A stretch of 64,000 bases of DNA, from positions 186,001 through 250,000 of the forward strand of contig OY969694.1 in the NCBI GenBank assembly GCA_963701955.1, given 5' to 3'. Positions 1 to 7,404 of this stretch are shown piece by piece (positions within the stretch are counted from its first letter, which is position 1; each line of letters starts with the position of its first letter). The translations under genes were made by a program, and so were the position numbers. The notes beneath the pieces are model-generated. The model was not told where the DNA came from. It ran no database searches and was given only the letters and a program-made list of their open reading frames with translations. This DNA is from Bog-473 sp963701955. Lineage in GTDB: Bacteria; Actinomycetota; Acidimicrobiia; Acidimicrobiales; RAAP-2.

Positions 1-320
1 TGTTCATGCTGTCTGCGGCCAAGGAGCGCTACGAGACGCACCCCGATCCCGAGCACGCCATGGTGGGGTCGATGCGCACGTCCGGGCGGGTCGTGCTCTC
101 AGCCGCCGCGGTGATGGTCGCCGTGTTCTTGACCTTCGCACTGTCTGGACCACTCGCCCCGAAGGAGATGGGCGTGATCCTGGCGATCGCCGTTGCCCTC
201 GACGCCCTGGTGGTCCGCTTGGTGCTGCTGCCCGTTGCGCTGCGGTTGGGTGGCCACGGGGCCTGGCACCAGCCCAAATGGCTCGGGCGGATCCTGCCCA
301 AGGTGAAGTTCTCCCACTGA
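1..320 (+). CDS. MMPL/RND-family transporter, C-terminal fragment (runs off left edge)
   Basis: Only the last ~105 residues are inside the window. They contain two hydrophobic segments and the SAAKERYE stretch followed by an LDALVVRLVLLP helix, the usual closing part of MMPL-type RND exporters, which move lipids or hydrophobic compounds across the actinobacterial inner membrane using the proton gradient. The upstream domains are outside the window, so substrate cannot be guessed. The gene is followed after about 55 bases by a CsoR-family regulator on the same strand, so it may be under metal or sulfur control. The family call rests on this tail alone. Confidence 0.75.
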   Translation, partial: FMLSAAKERYETHPDPEHAMVGSMRTSGRVVLSAAAVMVAVFLTFALSGPLAPKEMGVILAIAVALDALVVRLVLLPVALRLGGHGAWHQPKWLGRILPKVKFSH

Positions 321-375
321 GAGGGACGGGCTCTCTGACTCTGACCAGGTCATCGACGAGGAAGGAAGAGTTGCC

Positions 376-645
376 ATGGAACTACCCCACGAAGTGATCC
401 AGGACCTCCGCCTTCGGCTCAAGCGAGTCGAGGGGCAGGTGCACGCCGTCGAGACGATGCTCTCCGATGGCCGTGAGTGTCGCGACATCGTGACCCAGCT
501 GAGCGCGGCGACCAAGGCCCTCGAGCAGGTCGGCTTTCGGCTGATCGCCAGTGGGCTGACCTACTGCGTCCAACATCCCGAAGAGGCGGCGGAGTCCGGG
601 TACCCCCTCGATGAGGTCCAGCGATTGTTCACCAAGTTGGCGTGA
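376..645 (+). CDS. CsoR/FrmR-family (DUF156) transcriptional repressor, non-canonical metal site
   Basis: This 89-residue all-helical protein matches the length and pattern of CsoR/RcnR/FrmR/CstR repressors, with the RLKRVEGQV helix near residues 14-22, a first cysteine at 35 and a second at 64. Copper-sensing CsoR proteins use Cys-His-Cys, with the histidine four residues before the second cysteine; here that position is Gly60. The two-cysteine, no-histidine arrangement resembles persulfide-sensing CstR (inference). It sits between an MMPL exporter and a DUF2892/DsbA pair, fitting a thiol or sulfur stress cluster. The ATG at 376 follows an AGGAAGAG ribosome site. Confidence 0.85.
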   Translation: MELPHEVIQDLRLRLKRVEGQVHAVETMLSDGRECRDIVTQLSAATKALEQVGFRLIASGLTYCVQHPEEAAESGYPLDEVQRLFTKLA

Positions 646-694
646 GCAGGGAATCCACCAGCAACCAAGCAACGAGAGAGTAGGAGCACGGATC

Positions 695-909
695 ATGGCA
701 TTTTCCAAGCTCATGGCATCGAGTGCGGGCCGGGCCATCAGGGTCATCGCCGGTCTGGCCTGATCGTCATCGGCGGGATCCTCGGGGGAGGTTGGTGGGC
801 CCTCGCCATCGTCGGCCTGATCCCACTGGGTGCCGGCGCCCTCGACATCTGCGTGTTCAATGCCCTCTTCCACAAGCCGCTCAGTGGCAAGGTGGTTCGG
901 GCCAGCTGA
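695..909 (+). pseudogene. DUF2892 (YgaP-type) small membrane protein, frameshifted
   Basis: Reading from ATG 695 gives a short N-terminus with the RAIRVIAGLA pattern of DUF2892 proteins and then a TGA at 761. Shifting frame by one base at that point restores LIVIGGILGGGWWALAIVG and a C-terminus ending at 909, so two halves of one ~71-residue two-helix membrane protein lie in different frames. DUF2892 domains occur alone or as the membrane part of YgaP-like rhodaneses and often accompany sulfur genes. A single missing base around 758-763 explains the break. It could be genuine inactivation or a sequencing error. Confidence 0.7.
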
Positions 910-977
910 CTGATACCAAGTGAGTACGAGGTGGCGGACCGTCGGACCCGTCAGTCACCGATTCGAGAGGCAACCAC

Positions 978-1622
978 ATGAGCACCACGCCGATTCAGAC
1001 CATCGAGGTCTTCGCCGACATCTGGTGTCCGTTCACTCACGTCGGGTTGCGGGCGATCGACGAGCAGCGCAGGCGGACCGACCGCGCCGATGTGGCGATC
1101 TGGGTCCGGGCGTGGCCGCTCGAACTGGTGAACGGGGCGCCGCTCGATCCCGCGGTCACCGCCGAACACGCCGACGAGTTGCGAGAGCAGGTCGCTCCGA
1201 ACCTGTTCCGTCACCTCGACATCGAACGGTTCCCGCGCTCGACTCTGGCTGCCCTCGCTCTGGCCAACCGCGCCTACCGGACGGATCTCGAGATCGGCGA
1301 GCACGTCAGCTTCGCGTTACGCGACGCTCTCTTCGAGGAGGGTCGTGACATCTCGGACCCGCCCACGCTCGAGCAGGTGGCGGACGAATACGGACTCGTC
1401 ATGCCCGACCAGTCCGATCACACCGCTGTACTGGCGGATTGGCACGCCGGCGTGCAGCGTGGCGTCCTCGGCTCGCCGCACTTCTTCTGTGGTGCCGCCG
1501 ACGTGTTCTGTCCTTCGCTCGACATCACGAAGGACCCGATCAAGGGCGTGTCGATCGTTCGGGACGCGTCGCGTCTGACGGAGTTCCTGCAACGGTGCTT
1601 GGCCCTGAACGAACCCACATGA
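978..1622 (+). CDS. DsbA-family thioredoxin-fold protein (FrnE/HCCA-isomerase-like)
   Basis: The 214-residue protein starts with a beta strand and an IWCPFTHVG motif with Cys17, the position of the DsbA active site, here a single-cysteine CPFT rather than CXXC. A GSPHFF stretch near residue 167 supplies the cis-proline loop, and the helical insert between them is typical of the DsbA/2-hydroxychromene-2-carboxylate isomerase superfamily. No signal peptide is visible, so a cytosolic thiol-dependent oxidoreductase or isomerase is most likely. It is the last gene before the tRNA-Gly-derived repeat at 1737 and shares strand with the CsoR-like gene. Confidence 0.85.
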   Translation: MSTTPIQTIEVFADIWCPFTHVGLRAIDEQRRRTDRADVAIWVRAWPLELVNGAPLDPAVTAEHADELREQVAPNLFRHLDIERFPRSTLAALALANRAYRTDLEIGEHVSFALRDALFEEGRDISDPPTLEQVADEYGLVMPDQSDHTAVLADWHAGVQRGVLGSPHFFCGAADVFCPSLDITKDPIKGVSIVRDASRLTEFLQRCLALNEPT

Positions 1623-1633
1623 TTCGTATCGCC

Positions 1634-1659
1634 CTTGATTGGGCAAGGGAACTCCTCAC
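1634..1659 (+). repeat. 26-bp imperfect repeat, copy A
   Basis: This stretch, beginning CTTGATTGGG and ending AACTCCTCAC, recurs at 12668-12693 with 24 of 26 positions identical. Copy A lies 12 bases beyond the stop of the DsbA-like gene; copy B overlaps the end of a decayed immunity gene. Both lie on the same strand and outside the tRNA-Gly att copies, so this may be a second recombination or insertion boundary. No transposase is adjacent. Confidence 0.5.
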
Positions 1660-1736
1660 ACAAACCGACTCCGGCGGTGCGCGGTAAGCACTAGATCTGA
1701 GGTCGCACCGAAGGGTTCGGAGGTTGTCTCTCAAAG

Positions 1737-1781
1737 GAGAGCGGCCGACCGGGATCGAACCGGCATCATCAGATTGGAAGG
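1737..1781 (-). repeat. att-like site: diverged copy of tRNA-Gly 3' half
   Basis: These 45 bases match 15881-15925, the 3' half of tRNA-Gly(TCC) plus three flanking bases, at 42 of 45 positions. Two of the three differences are a compensatory pair in the T stem (the A-T pair becomes G-C), so the fold is preserved. The D arm and 5' acceptor strand are absent, so this is not a functional tRNA. It is the left boundary of the arsenic island, whose right boundary is the copy at 10673. Confidence 0.8.
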
Positions 1782-1828
1782 CGCCCCGGCGCGCTCGGTC
1801 GCGGTCGGGGGCACCCAAGGACAGCGGA

Positions 1829-2233
1829 TCAACCTGGTGGTCGTTCGTCAGGATCCATCTCGAAGAAATCAGCAAGGCCGTATCTCTCCGCAAAGGCAGC
1901 GGAGCCGAGTTCATTCAGCTCCAGATCGAGGACTTCTAGGCCACGAAAGGCCTCCTTCGTTGACCCGTAGTGCCGAATGATGTACTCCCATCCGAGCCCG
2001 TTGACCGCGACAACCCGGGGCCTCTCGCCAGCATCTCCCATGCCCCCATCCAAGAACGCACTCAAGAAGCCCCAAAGCCACCCGCCCGCGCCGGGAGCTC
2101 TTACCTGGAGGGCGATTTCTTTGGCTTGCTCGTCGTCGGCTTGAACCTGGTCGGAACGGTTGTCGTCCGTCCAGGTGCCATACGAGAAGTGATCGTCATC
2201 CGATTCGCCCGGCGCATCCGTCACGATGTTCAC
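1829..2233 (-). CDS. hypothetical acidic protein, 134 aa
   Basis: A GTG-initiated reading frame preceded by a GGGGG stretch encodes 134 residues, acidic at both ends, with a central VVAVNGLGWEYIIRHYG segment and a FFEMDPDERPPG tail. I do not recognise a family and see no signal peptide, membrane helix or metal motif. It is the first gene inside the arsenic island and runs toward the left att site. The opposite strand holds only shadow frames. Codon use looks like real coding, but the call is moderate. Confidence 0.5.
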   Translation of the reverse strand: MNIVTDAPGESDDDHFSYGTWTDDNRSDQVQADDEQAKEIALQVRAPGAGGWLWGFLSAFLDGGMGDAGERPRVVAVNGLGWEYIIRHYGSTKEAFRGLEVLDLELNELGSAAFAERYGLADFFEMDPDERPPG

Positions 2234-2372
2234 CCCCGGTCGTCTTGTTTGGCCAGCAAAACGTATCTCGCTGGCCGGATGACCTCATCCCGGCGAAGTG
2301 AGGCACCTCAGCAGGTCTCGTGAGAGGTGAACACGCCCCGAATCGAACGGACCGTCACCTCTGCCGTCGAAC

Positions 2373-2846
2373 CTAGGTCTCCGACTCGGCCACCTTCTTC
2401 AACTTGGCAAGCGTCGCCTCAATGCTCGACTCGGTATTCGCCTTTAGCTGCATGAGGACCTCGTCTCCAAGGGCGATGAGCCGTTCGGCCATACGGAGTA
2501 TTCTCCAGGACTCCTCGACCTCGGTCCCCTCTTCGACCGGTCGGAATCGGTAACTCCACTCAGCATTGCCCTCGCTTCGCCCGCCTTGCACCCAACCGAA
2601 GGCGCGCCCAGGGTCGGCGATATATATCTCGCACCGACGCTCCCACGGCTCGCGGCCCTCGGCCTCGTTGCGGCCCGTAAACCAACCACCTTCACGAGGT
2701 GACGAACCCTCGTCCCACCATGCCGCCTTGCATACTGGACTGAGCTCGCCGATACGCGTCACGTCGGAGACAATCTCGTAGACCCGCTCTGGCGGTGCCT
2801 TCACCATCGTGGTGCGTGACACCTGGAGATCCGATAACTCAACCAT
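2373..2846 (-). CDS. SRPBCC-family (polyketide cyclase/START-like) protein
   Basis: The 157-residue product opens with a strand and the KAPPERVYEIVSDV helix that begins the SRPBCC fold, continues through a GEAEW-type strand region and a VEESWRIL strand, and closes with a long C-terminal helix rich in Leu, Ala and Lys. The fold encloses a hydrophobic pocket used to bind or modify small lipophilic molecules; the ligand cannot be read from sequence. It is a single gene within the arsenic island, on the minus strand, with the ATG at 2846. Confidence 0.8.
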   Translation of the reverse strand: MVELSDLQVSRTTMVKAPPERVYEIVSDVTRIGELSPVCKAAWWDEGSSPREGGWFTGRNEAEGREPWERRCEIYIADPGRAFGWVQGGRSEGNAEWSYRFRPVEEGTEVEESWRILRMAERLIALGDEVLMQLKANTESSIEATLAKLKKVAESET

Positions 2847-3155
2847 AATTCCCCGTACCCTCTGACCGCGATGGGTTCCGTCGGAGCCCTGCCCTATGGG
2901 GTCAATCTAGCGGAGAAGTCCTGCGTGACGCGATGTGCCTTCGGAAGCAATGCGGACGATCTGAATAGAGCTCAGCGCCTCTCGTCGCATGTCGGAAAGG
3001 CAGGAGTGGGCGGCACGCGCAAGCCGCACAAATACTGGCAGGGCGAGGTGGGAATCGACGTGTCCGATGTGGATCGGCCCGTCCTTTCAGGTAAGGACTT
3101 CGCGTCGGATATTGATGACCCAACTCCCCGGCGACACGAATTGGGACAAGTCAGC
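2847..3155. other. intergenic stretch, no gene seen
   Basis: About 310 bases between the SRPBCC gene and the end of the methyltransferase gene. Frames here overlap the methyltransferase tail antisense or have poor coding character. I see no clear hairpin terminator or RNA gene. Confidence 0.5.
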
Positions 3156-3923
3156 TCACAGGCGGGTGGCGGTGACCAGCCTTGTTTCGTACTGGACAAC
3201 CATTTGCCCGCCTGCCCGGTCGATCTCGGCACCGATGGCTCTGAGGAGCCGGTCCAACTGAGCAGGGTCCAGGGCTGCGTGATCACTATGGGTTGGTAGC
3301 TGATCCAGCCACTCTGCCGTGTCGTAGGTCATCTCGTGACCAAAGCCTTTGATCTCGACTCCTGAGAAAAGTCCGCTCTCAGCCAAGGAGCGAGCTGCAT
3401 CGTCAAGTCGGTCCGCACCTGCTTTGCCAAGCAGTACCGAATATTCGTCGAGCCCCGGTGCGCATTTCGCGTACGCGGCTTCGATCGGTACGTTGATCTC
3501 TGCCGGAATGTTCGCGATATTCCAAAACAGTCCGATGCGTCCCTCCGAAGTCAACACCGATGCCGCCTTAGCTGAACCGACGATCGGATCGACCCAGTGC
3601 CATGCTTGGGCGGAGATGAGCAGGTCGAACGTGCGAGAGGCAGGTTCCCAGTCCTCGAAGGCCGCCAACTCCACCTCCACCCCATGACGTAATGCTATGG
3701 CGGCCATCCGCCCGTCGGGTTCGATGCCAAGGACGTCGCAGCCGCGTTCGAGGAGCAGGCGAGACGCGATTCCTGTGCCACACCCGATGTCGAGAACCCG
3801 CTGCGGACTGTCAATGACCAGGGAGTCGACCAATAGTCGTGGGTACGTTGGGCGTGAGCGATCGTAACGTTCAGCGTCCGCACCGAATGAGTTGGCACGC
3901 CTTCGGTCCTCGTGCAGCACCAT
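3156..3923 (-). CDS. class I SAM-dependent methyltransferase
   Basis: I place the start at 3923 (255 residues, MVLHEDRRRANSFG), because the longer frame upstream has an unlike, Arg/Ser-rich composition. Motif I is VLDIGCGTGIASRLLL near residues 42-57, followed by an acidic LGIEPD strand end that binds the SAM ribose, and a LLISAQAWHWVDP motif IV. The N-terminal RYDRSRPTYP pattern is typical of UbiE/ubiquinone-menaquinone-like and arsM-like small-molecule methylases. No cysteine triad of arsenite methyltransferase ArsM is evident, so despite the arsenic setting the substrate is unknown. Confidence 0.85.
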   Translation of the reverse strand: MVLHEDRRRANSFGADAERYDRSRPTYPRLLVDSLVIDSPQRVLDIGCGTGIASRLLLERGCDVLGIEPDGRMAAIALRHGVEVELAAFEDWEPASRTFDLLISAQAWHWVDPIVGSAKAASVLTSEGRIGLFWNIANIPAEINVPIEAAYAKCAPGLDEYSVLLGKAGADRLDDAARSLAESGLFSGVEIKGFGHEMTYDTAEWLDQLPTHSDHAALDPAQLDRLLRAIGAEIDRAGGQMVVQYETRLVTATRL

Positions 3924-4056
3924 CCCATAATGATGCTTCCCTACGTCGCCGGGGGCATCCACAGCACGTCGGCGGAGCAATCTACGGGTTTGCGGCCCGT
4001 TGCCGAGCAATGCCGAGCAACTCGCCACCGTCCCCGAACGGGGGCACTCGGACCGA

Positions 4057-4302
4057 CTACCGAGCATGCTGGCCGCGGTGGCGGTCGTGGTGGACGGCGG
4101 CCTCATTCGCGGCAGAGCACGCTCCGCACCAGATGAGCCGTGCAGGTGGCTCAATCCTGATCACTTGGTCGATGGGTTCGGTGCGAGTGAGGTAGTGGTC
4201 GTGGACCTTGGCATGATCCGTGCACACCCCCGCCCCACATGAGTGGCAAATGCCCACGGCGGAACTGGACGAGCCGATATCGGCGCAGTCGAGGCAGTTC
4301 AT
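4057..4302 (-). CDS. DUF2180 zinc-ribbon protein in ars operon
   Basis: The 81-residue product has the pattern MNCLDC, then ICHSCGAGVC with a following His, and a late WCGAC pair: a small cysteine-rich domain consistent with the DUF2180 family, which recurs in actinobacterial genomes. Its start codon overlaps the stop of the arsenite pump gene by one base (TGATG), indicating translational coupling. A metal- or arsenic-binding accessory role is possible, but nothing here proves it. The last ~15 residues are basic and unstructured in appearance. Confidence 0.7.
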   Translation of the reverse strand: MNCLDCADIGSSSSAVGICHSCGAGVCTDHAKVHDHYLTRTEPIDQVIRIEPPARLIWCGACSAANEAAVHHDRHRGQHAR

Positions 4303-5507
4303 CAGACTCCTTCCTTGCTGGGTTCAGGGCTGATTGCAGCCGGGTAGAAACGGTGGCGGGCCCAGAGGGCCACGTAGACGAGGCTCACGAGAACCGGAAC
4401 CTCGATGAGCGGGCCAACCACACCGGCGAGCGCCTCACCCGAGGTCACTCCGAAGACACCGATCGCGACAGCAATACCGAGTTCGAAGTTGTTCCCGGCG
4501 GCGGTGAAGGCCACGGCGGTGTTGCGCTCGTAGGGGAAGTGCATACGGAGTCCGAGGGCAAAGGCACCGAACCACATGACCCCGAAGTATGCGAGCAGCG
4601 GTAGCGCAATCCGGGCGACGTCCCACGGATCGCTGGTGATCTTGTGGCCCTGCAAGGCGAAGAGGACCACGATGGTGAACAGCAGCCCGTAGAGCGAAAC
4701 GGGGCTGATCCGGGGCAAGAAGCGCTGCTCGTACCACTCGGCCCCTCTGCTCCTCTCGCCGATCGTCCGGGTGAGAAACCCTGCGGCGAGGGGAAGGCCG
4801 AGGAAGATCAGCACGATCTTGGCGATCTCCCAGATGGTGACGTGGAGCGTCGCTGTGCCAAGGCCGAGCCAACCGGGAAGGAGTCGGAGGTAGAACCAAC
4901 CGAGCAGGGCGTAGGCGATGATCTGGAACACGGAGTTCACGGCGACGAGCACAACCGCAAGCTCCCGATCGCCACAGGCCAAGTCGTTCCAGACGAGCAC
5001 CATGGCGATGCATCGAGCCAGGCCCACGATGATCAAACCGGTGCGATATGCCGGAAGGTCGGGCAGCATCAGCCACGCCAAAGTGAACATCAGTGCAGGC
5101 CCGATGACCCAGTTCAACAGCAAGGAGGTGCCAATGGTGCGGCGGTCCCTCGCGACACTGCCAACCTTGGCGTATTTCACCTTCGCCAACACCGGGTACA
5201 TCATCAGCAGCAGACCGATGGCGATCGGTAGTGACACCGAGCCGATCTTGACGGTGTCGAGCCACCCATTGAGACCGGGTATCGTGCGCCCGAGTAGGAG
5301 GCCCAGGGCCATCGCCGCGAGTATCCAGAGTGGTAGGAACCGGTTCAGCAAGGACAACCGATGCAGAACGTCTGCCTCATCGGGCGCGGGTGCAGACGTG
5401 GTCAAGGAGCCGTTGCCCTGCGAGCGTGAGTCCCTCCGGCCCAGAGCGCTCGCATCGGGAGTCTCCGGCAGGACGTGAGCGCGACGCACGATCCTCGAAC
5501 CGCTCAT
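4302..5507 (-). CDS. acr3: ACR3-family arsenite efflux permease
   Basis: ACR3 carriers expel arsenite across the inner membrane using the proton motive force. The 401-residue product has ten hydrophobic helices and the family's conserved GLARCIAMVLVWNDLA segment, with the essential cysteine at about 166, plus the late GNNFELGIAVAI motif. I chose the ATG at 5507 because upstream residues are atypical; the ~45-residue hydrophilic N-terminus is longer than usual, so a start nearer residue 47 is possible. The gene lies downstream of arsR on the minus strand and is coupled to DUF2180. Confidence 0.95.
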   Translation of the reverse strand: MSGSRIVRRAHVLPETPDASALGRRDSRSQGNGSLTTSAPAPDEADVLHRLSLLNRFLPLWILAAMALGLLLGRTIPGLNGWLDTVKIGSVSLPIAIGLLLMMYPVLAKVKYAKVGSVARDRRTIGTSLLLNWVIGPALMFTLAWLMLPDLPAYRTGLIIVGLARCIAMVLVWNDLACGDRELAVVLVAVNSVFQIIAYALLGWFYLRLLPGWLGLGTATLHVTIWEIAKIVLIFLGLPLAAGFLTRTIGERSRGAEWYEQRFLPRISPVSLYGLLFTIVVLFALQGHKITSDPWDVARIALPLLAYFGVMWFGAFALGLRMHFPYERNTAVAFTAAGNNFELGIAVAIGVFGVTSGEALAGVVGPLIEVPVLVSLVYVALWARHRFYPAAISPEPSKEGV

Positions 5508-5694
5508 GGGGTCACGGTACGCCCCGACACCTCTCGCGACCAGGGTCGAAGGCCCTCTGTGGTGGATAACCCGCTCCGCTCGGTCGACGTGTCGAGTCGG
5601 GTTCGTGTTTCCCCAGTGCCGTTGAAGGGCGATCGGCAGGGCTGATGGCCATTCCCGGTTGGCCGGCACCGGCGGTGTCCGTGACGCCCAGGCC

Positions 5695-6039
5695 TCAGTT
5701 GTCTATGGCTTCCCGGAGCTCAGCCAGGCGAGCGCGGTCGAGCGAGTACCAGACCCACTTACCCCGCCGGTCACCGTGAACGAGACCGGCCTCGCTCAAG
5801 ACCTTGAGGTGGTGTGACACGGTGGGTTGGCTCTTGGCCAAGGGCTCGACGAAGTCGCAGACGCAGACCTCGCCCTCCGGCGACGCAGCGAGGATGCTGA
5901 GCACGCGCAGCCGGACGGGGTCAGCCAGCGCGCTGAATCCATTGGCAAGCTTCGCGGCATCGGTTGTGTCCAACGGCGCGGTCAGCACCGATGCGCAGCA
6001 TTGCGTCGATCGAACCCTGGTCGCGGTTGGCTTGCTCAT
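5695..6039 (-). CDS. arsR: ArsR/SmtB-family arsenite-responsive repressor
   Basis: The 114-residue winged-helix repressor contains the arsenite-binding motif GEVCVCDFVEPL at the start of the recognition region, followed by QPTVSHHLKVLSEAGLV, the DNA-reading helix. An additional CC pair occurs near residues 14-15. By family knowledge, arsenite binding to the cysteines releases it from operator DNA. It is divergent from arsI and sits directly beside an 8+8 palindrome (6075-6098), so it probably represses both the acr3 side and the arsI side. A second, ~80% similar copy is at 61938. Confidence 0.93.
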   Translation of the reverse strand: MSKPTATRVRSTQCCASVLTAPLDTTDAAKLANGFSALADPVRLRVLSILAASPEGEVCVCDFVEPLAKSQPTVSHHLKVLSEAGLVHGDRRGKWVWYSLDRARLAELREAIDN

Positions 6040-6074
6040 CGGTCACCACTCCAGACTTACATTGACATCTGTGA

Positions 6075-6098
6075 ATGTATCGGCCATACTCGATACAT
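6075..6098. promoter_or_regulatory. putative ArsR operator (perfect palindrome)
   Basis: ATGTATCG, eight spacer bases and CGATACAT form a perfect 8-bp inverted repeat in the 89-base divergent region between arsR and arsI. The second ars locus has the same spacer and nearly the same arms at 62324-62347 (ATGTATCA / CGATTCAT). Position, symmetry and conservation beside two arsR paralogues support operator function (inference). Confidence 0.7.
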
Positions 6099-6128
6099 CG
6101 ACTGGGTTCGATACTACAGGAGGTCACC

Positions 6129-6614
6129 ATGTCGAGGGTCCAACTCGCACTGAACGTCAGCGACATCGACGAAGCGGTTGCGTTCTATACCAAGCTCTTC
6201 GGCGCCGAGCCTGCCAAGCGCCAGCCCGGCTACGCCAACTTCGCCATCGTGGACCCGCCGCTCAAGCTGGTCTTGCTGGAGGACACCACCGCTCGGGGTC
6301 ACGGGACCCTCGGCGCGCTCAACCACCTCGGTGTCGAGGTCGAGACGACCGACGAGGTAACGGCGGCGACCGGACGCCTGAACGAGACAGGACTCGAGAC
6401 GGCGGTCGAGGAGCAGACGACCTGCTGCTACGCCGTACAGGACAAGGTCTGGGTCAGCGACCCTGACGGTGCGCCCTGGGAGGTCTACACCGTGCTGGCC
6501 GACGCCCGGGCCGAGACCGGGATCGCCGGGGACGGGTCCTGCTGCGTCCCGGAGGCCGTGGGGAGCGTCCCCGTAGCCGTTGGTGGCGCCGGGGCTGCCT
6601 CCTCCTGCTGCTGA
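6129..6614 (+). CDS. arsI: ArsI-type C-As lyase / CadI-like VOC protein
   Basis: ArsI is an Fe(II)-dependent extradiol-type dioxygenase that cleaves the carbon-arsenic bond of trivalent methyl- or aryl-arsenicals. This 161-residue VOC protein carries the vicinal TTCC cysteines at 99-100 that bind the arsenical and the expected metal ligands Gln5, His66 and Glu118. The C-terminus adds two further cysteine pairs (GSCC and a terminal SSCC). The ATG at 6129 follows an AGGAGG site; an earlier in-frame ATG at 6075 lies in the operator. It heads the rightward ars operon. Confidence 0.88.
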   Translation: MSRVQLALNVSDIDEAVAFYTKLFGAEPAKRQPGYANFAIVDPPLKLVLLEDTTARGHGTLGALNHLGVEVETTDEVTAATGRLNETGLETAVEEQTTCCYAVQDKVWVSDPDGAPWEVYTVLADARAETGIAGDGSCCVPEAVGSVPVAVGGAGAASSCC

Positions 6615-6642
6615 GCAACGTCGTCGATCGGAAGACACGTCC

Positions 6643-7377
6643 ATGAGGGACACCGTCTTGTGGCGGCGACTGCTGGCTGAGTTCTTGGGCAGTGCCTTCC
6701 TGGCCGCCATCGTCATCGGCTCGGGTATCGCCGCGCAGAACCTGTCTCCGGGCAACGTCGGGCTCCAGCTCTTCGAGAACGCGGCCGCCACGGCGGCGGG
6801 CCTCATCGCCATCATCTTGATGTTCGGCCCCATCTCGGGCGGTCATTTCAACCCGATCGTCTCCTTCGTCGACGCCGGCTTCGGGGGCCTCAAGTGGCGG
6901 GACGCTGCTGCCTACCTACCCTTTCAGATCGTGGGGTGCATCTGCGGGGCGATCGTGGCCAACGTGATGTTCTCGGAGGCCGCCATCTCCATCTCGACCA
7001 AGCACCGGGCCAGCGGGCCGCACTGGTTCTCCGAGGTCGTCGCCACCATCGGCCTGATCCTCGTCATCTTCGCCCTGGCCCGCTCCGGGCGCTCCCACCT
7101 GGCTCCCGCCGCGGTCGGGGCCTACATCGGCGCCGCCTACTTCTTCACCAGCTCGACCAGCTTCGCCAACCCGGCCATCACGGTCGGCCGCATGTTCTCG
7201 AACACGTTCGCGGGCATCGCCCCTTCCTCGGTCCCCAACTTCATCTCCGCTCAGATCGTGGGCGGTGCGCTCGCTTTCGGACTGATCAAGGCGTTGTACC
7301 CGGGCATGACCGAAGCCGAGGCGGCCGACGTCATCAATCCGCACCTGCGCGGCGAGGGCGACCTCGAGACCCGCTGA
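6643..7377 (+). CDS. MIP/aquaporin family channel of ars operon
   Basis: The 244-residue membrane protein has six hydrophobic spans and the two half-helix loops of aquaporins: HFNPIV in the first, where NPA is altered to NPI, and FANPAIT in the second. In some ars operons an aquaglyceroporin (AqpS) lets arsenite leave down its gradient after arsenate reduction. The same role is proposed here, because arsC lies two genes downstream in the same operon and acr3 on the other arm. The start is set at 6643; upstream in-frame residues overlap the arsI end. Confidence 0.88.
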   Translation: MRDTVLWRRLLAEFLGSAFLAAIVIGSGIAAQNLSPGNVGLQLFENAAATAAGLIAIILMFGPISGGHFNPIVSFVDAGFGGLKWRDAAAYLPFQIVGCICGAIVANVMFSEAAISISTKHRASGPHWFSEVVATIGLILVIFALARSGRSHLAPAAVGAYIGAAYFFTSSTSFANPAITVGRMFSNTFAGIAPSSVPNFISAQIVGGALAFGLIKALYPGMTEAEAADVINPHLRGEGDLETR

Positions 7378-7404
7378 ATCGCTCCACAACGAAAGGACGT
7401 CCCA

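Noticed and set aside
1737..1781. Second tRNA-Gly gene
   Set aside because: Only the 3' half is present; D arm and 5' acceptor strand are missing, so it is an att-type fragment.
2871..3299. 142-residue plus-strand frame
   Set aside because: It overlaps the methyltransferase 3' end antisense and has weak coding character with no recognisable family.
3156..4154. Extended 332-residue start for the methyltransferase
   Set aside because: The first 77 residues are Arg/Ser-rich and overlap the downstream side of the DUF2180 gene; the domain begins right after ATG 3923.
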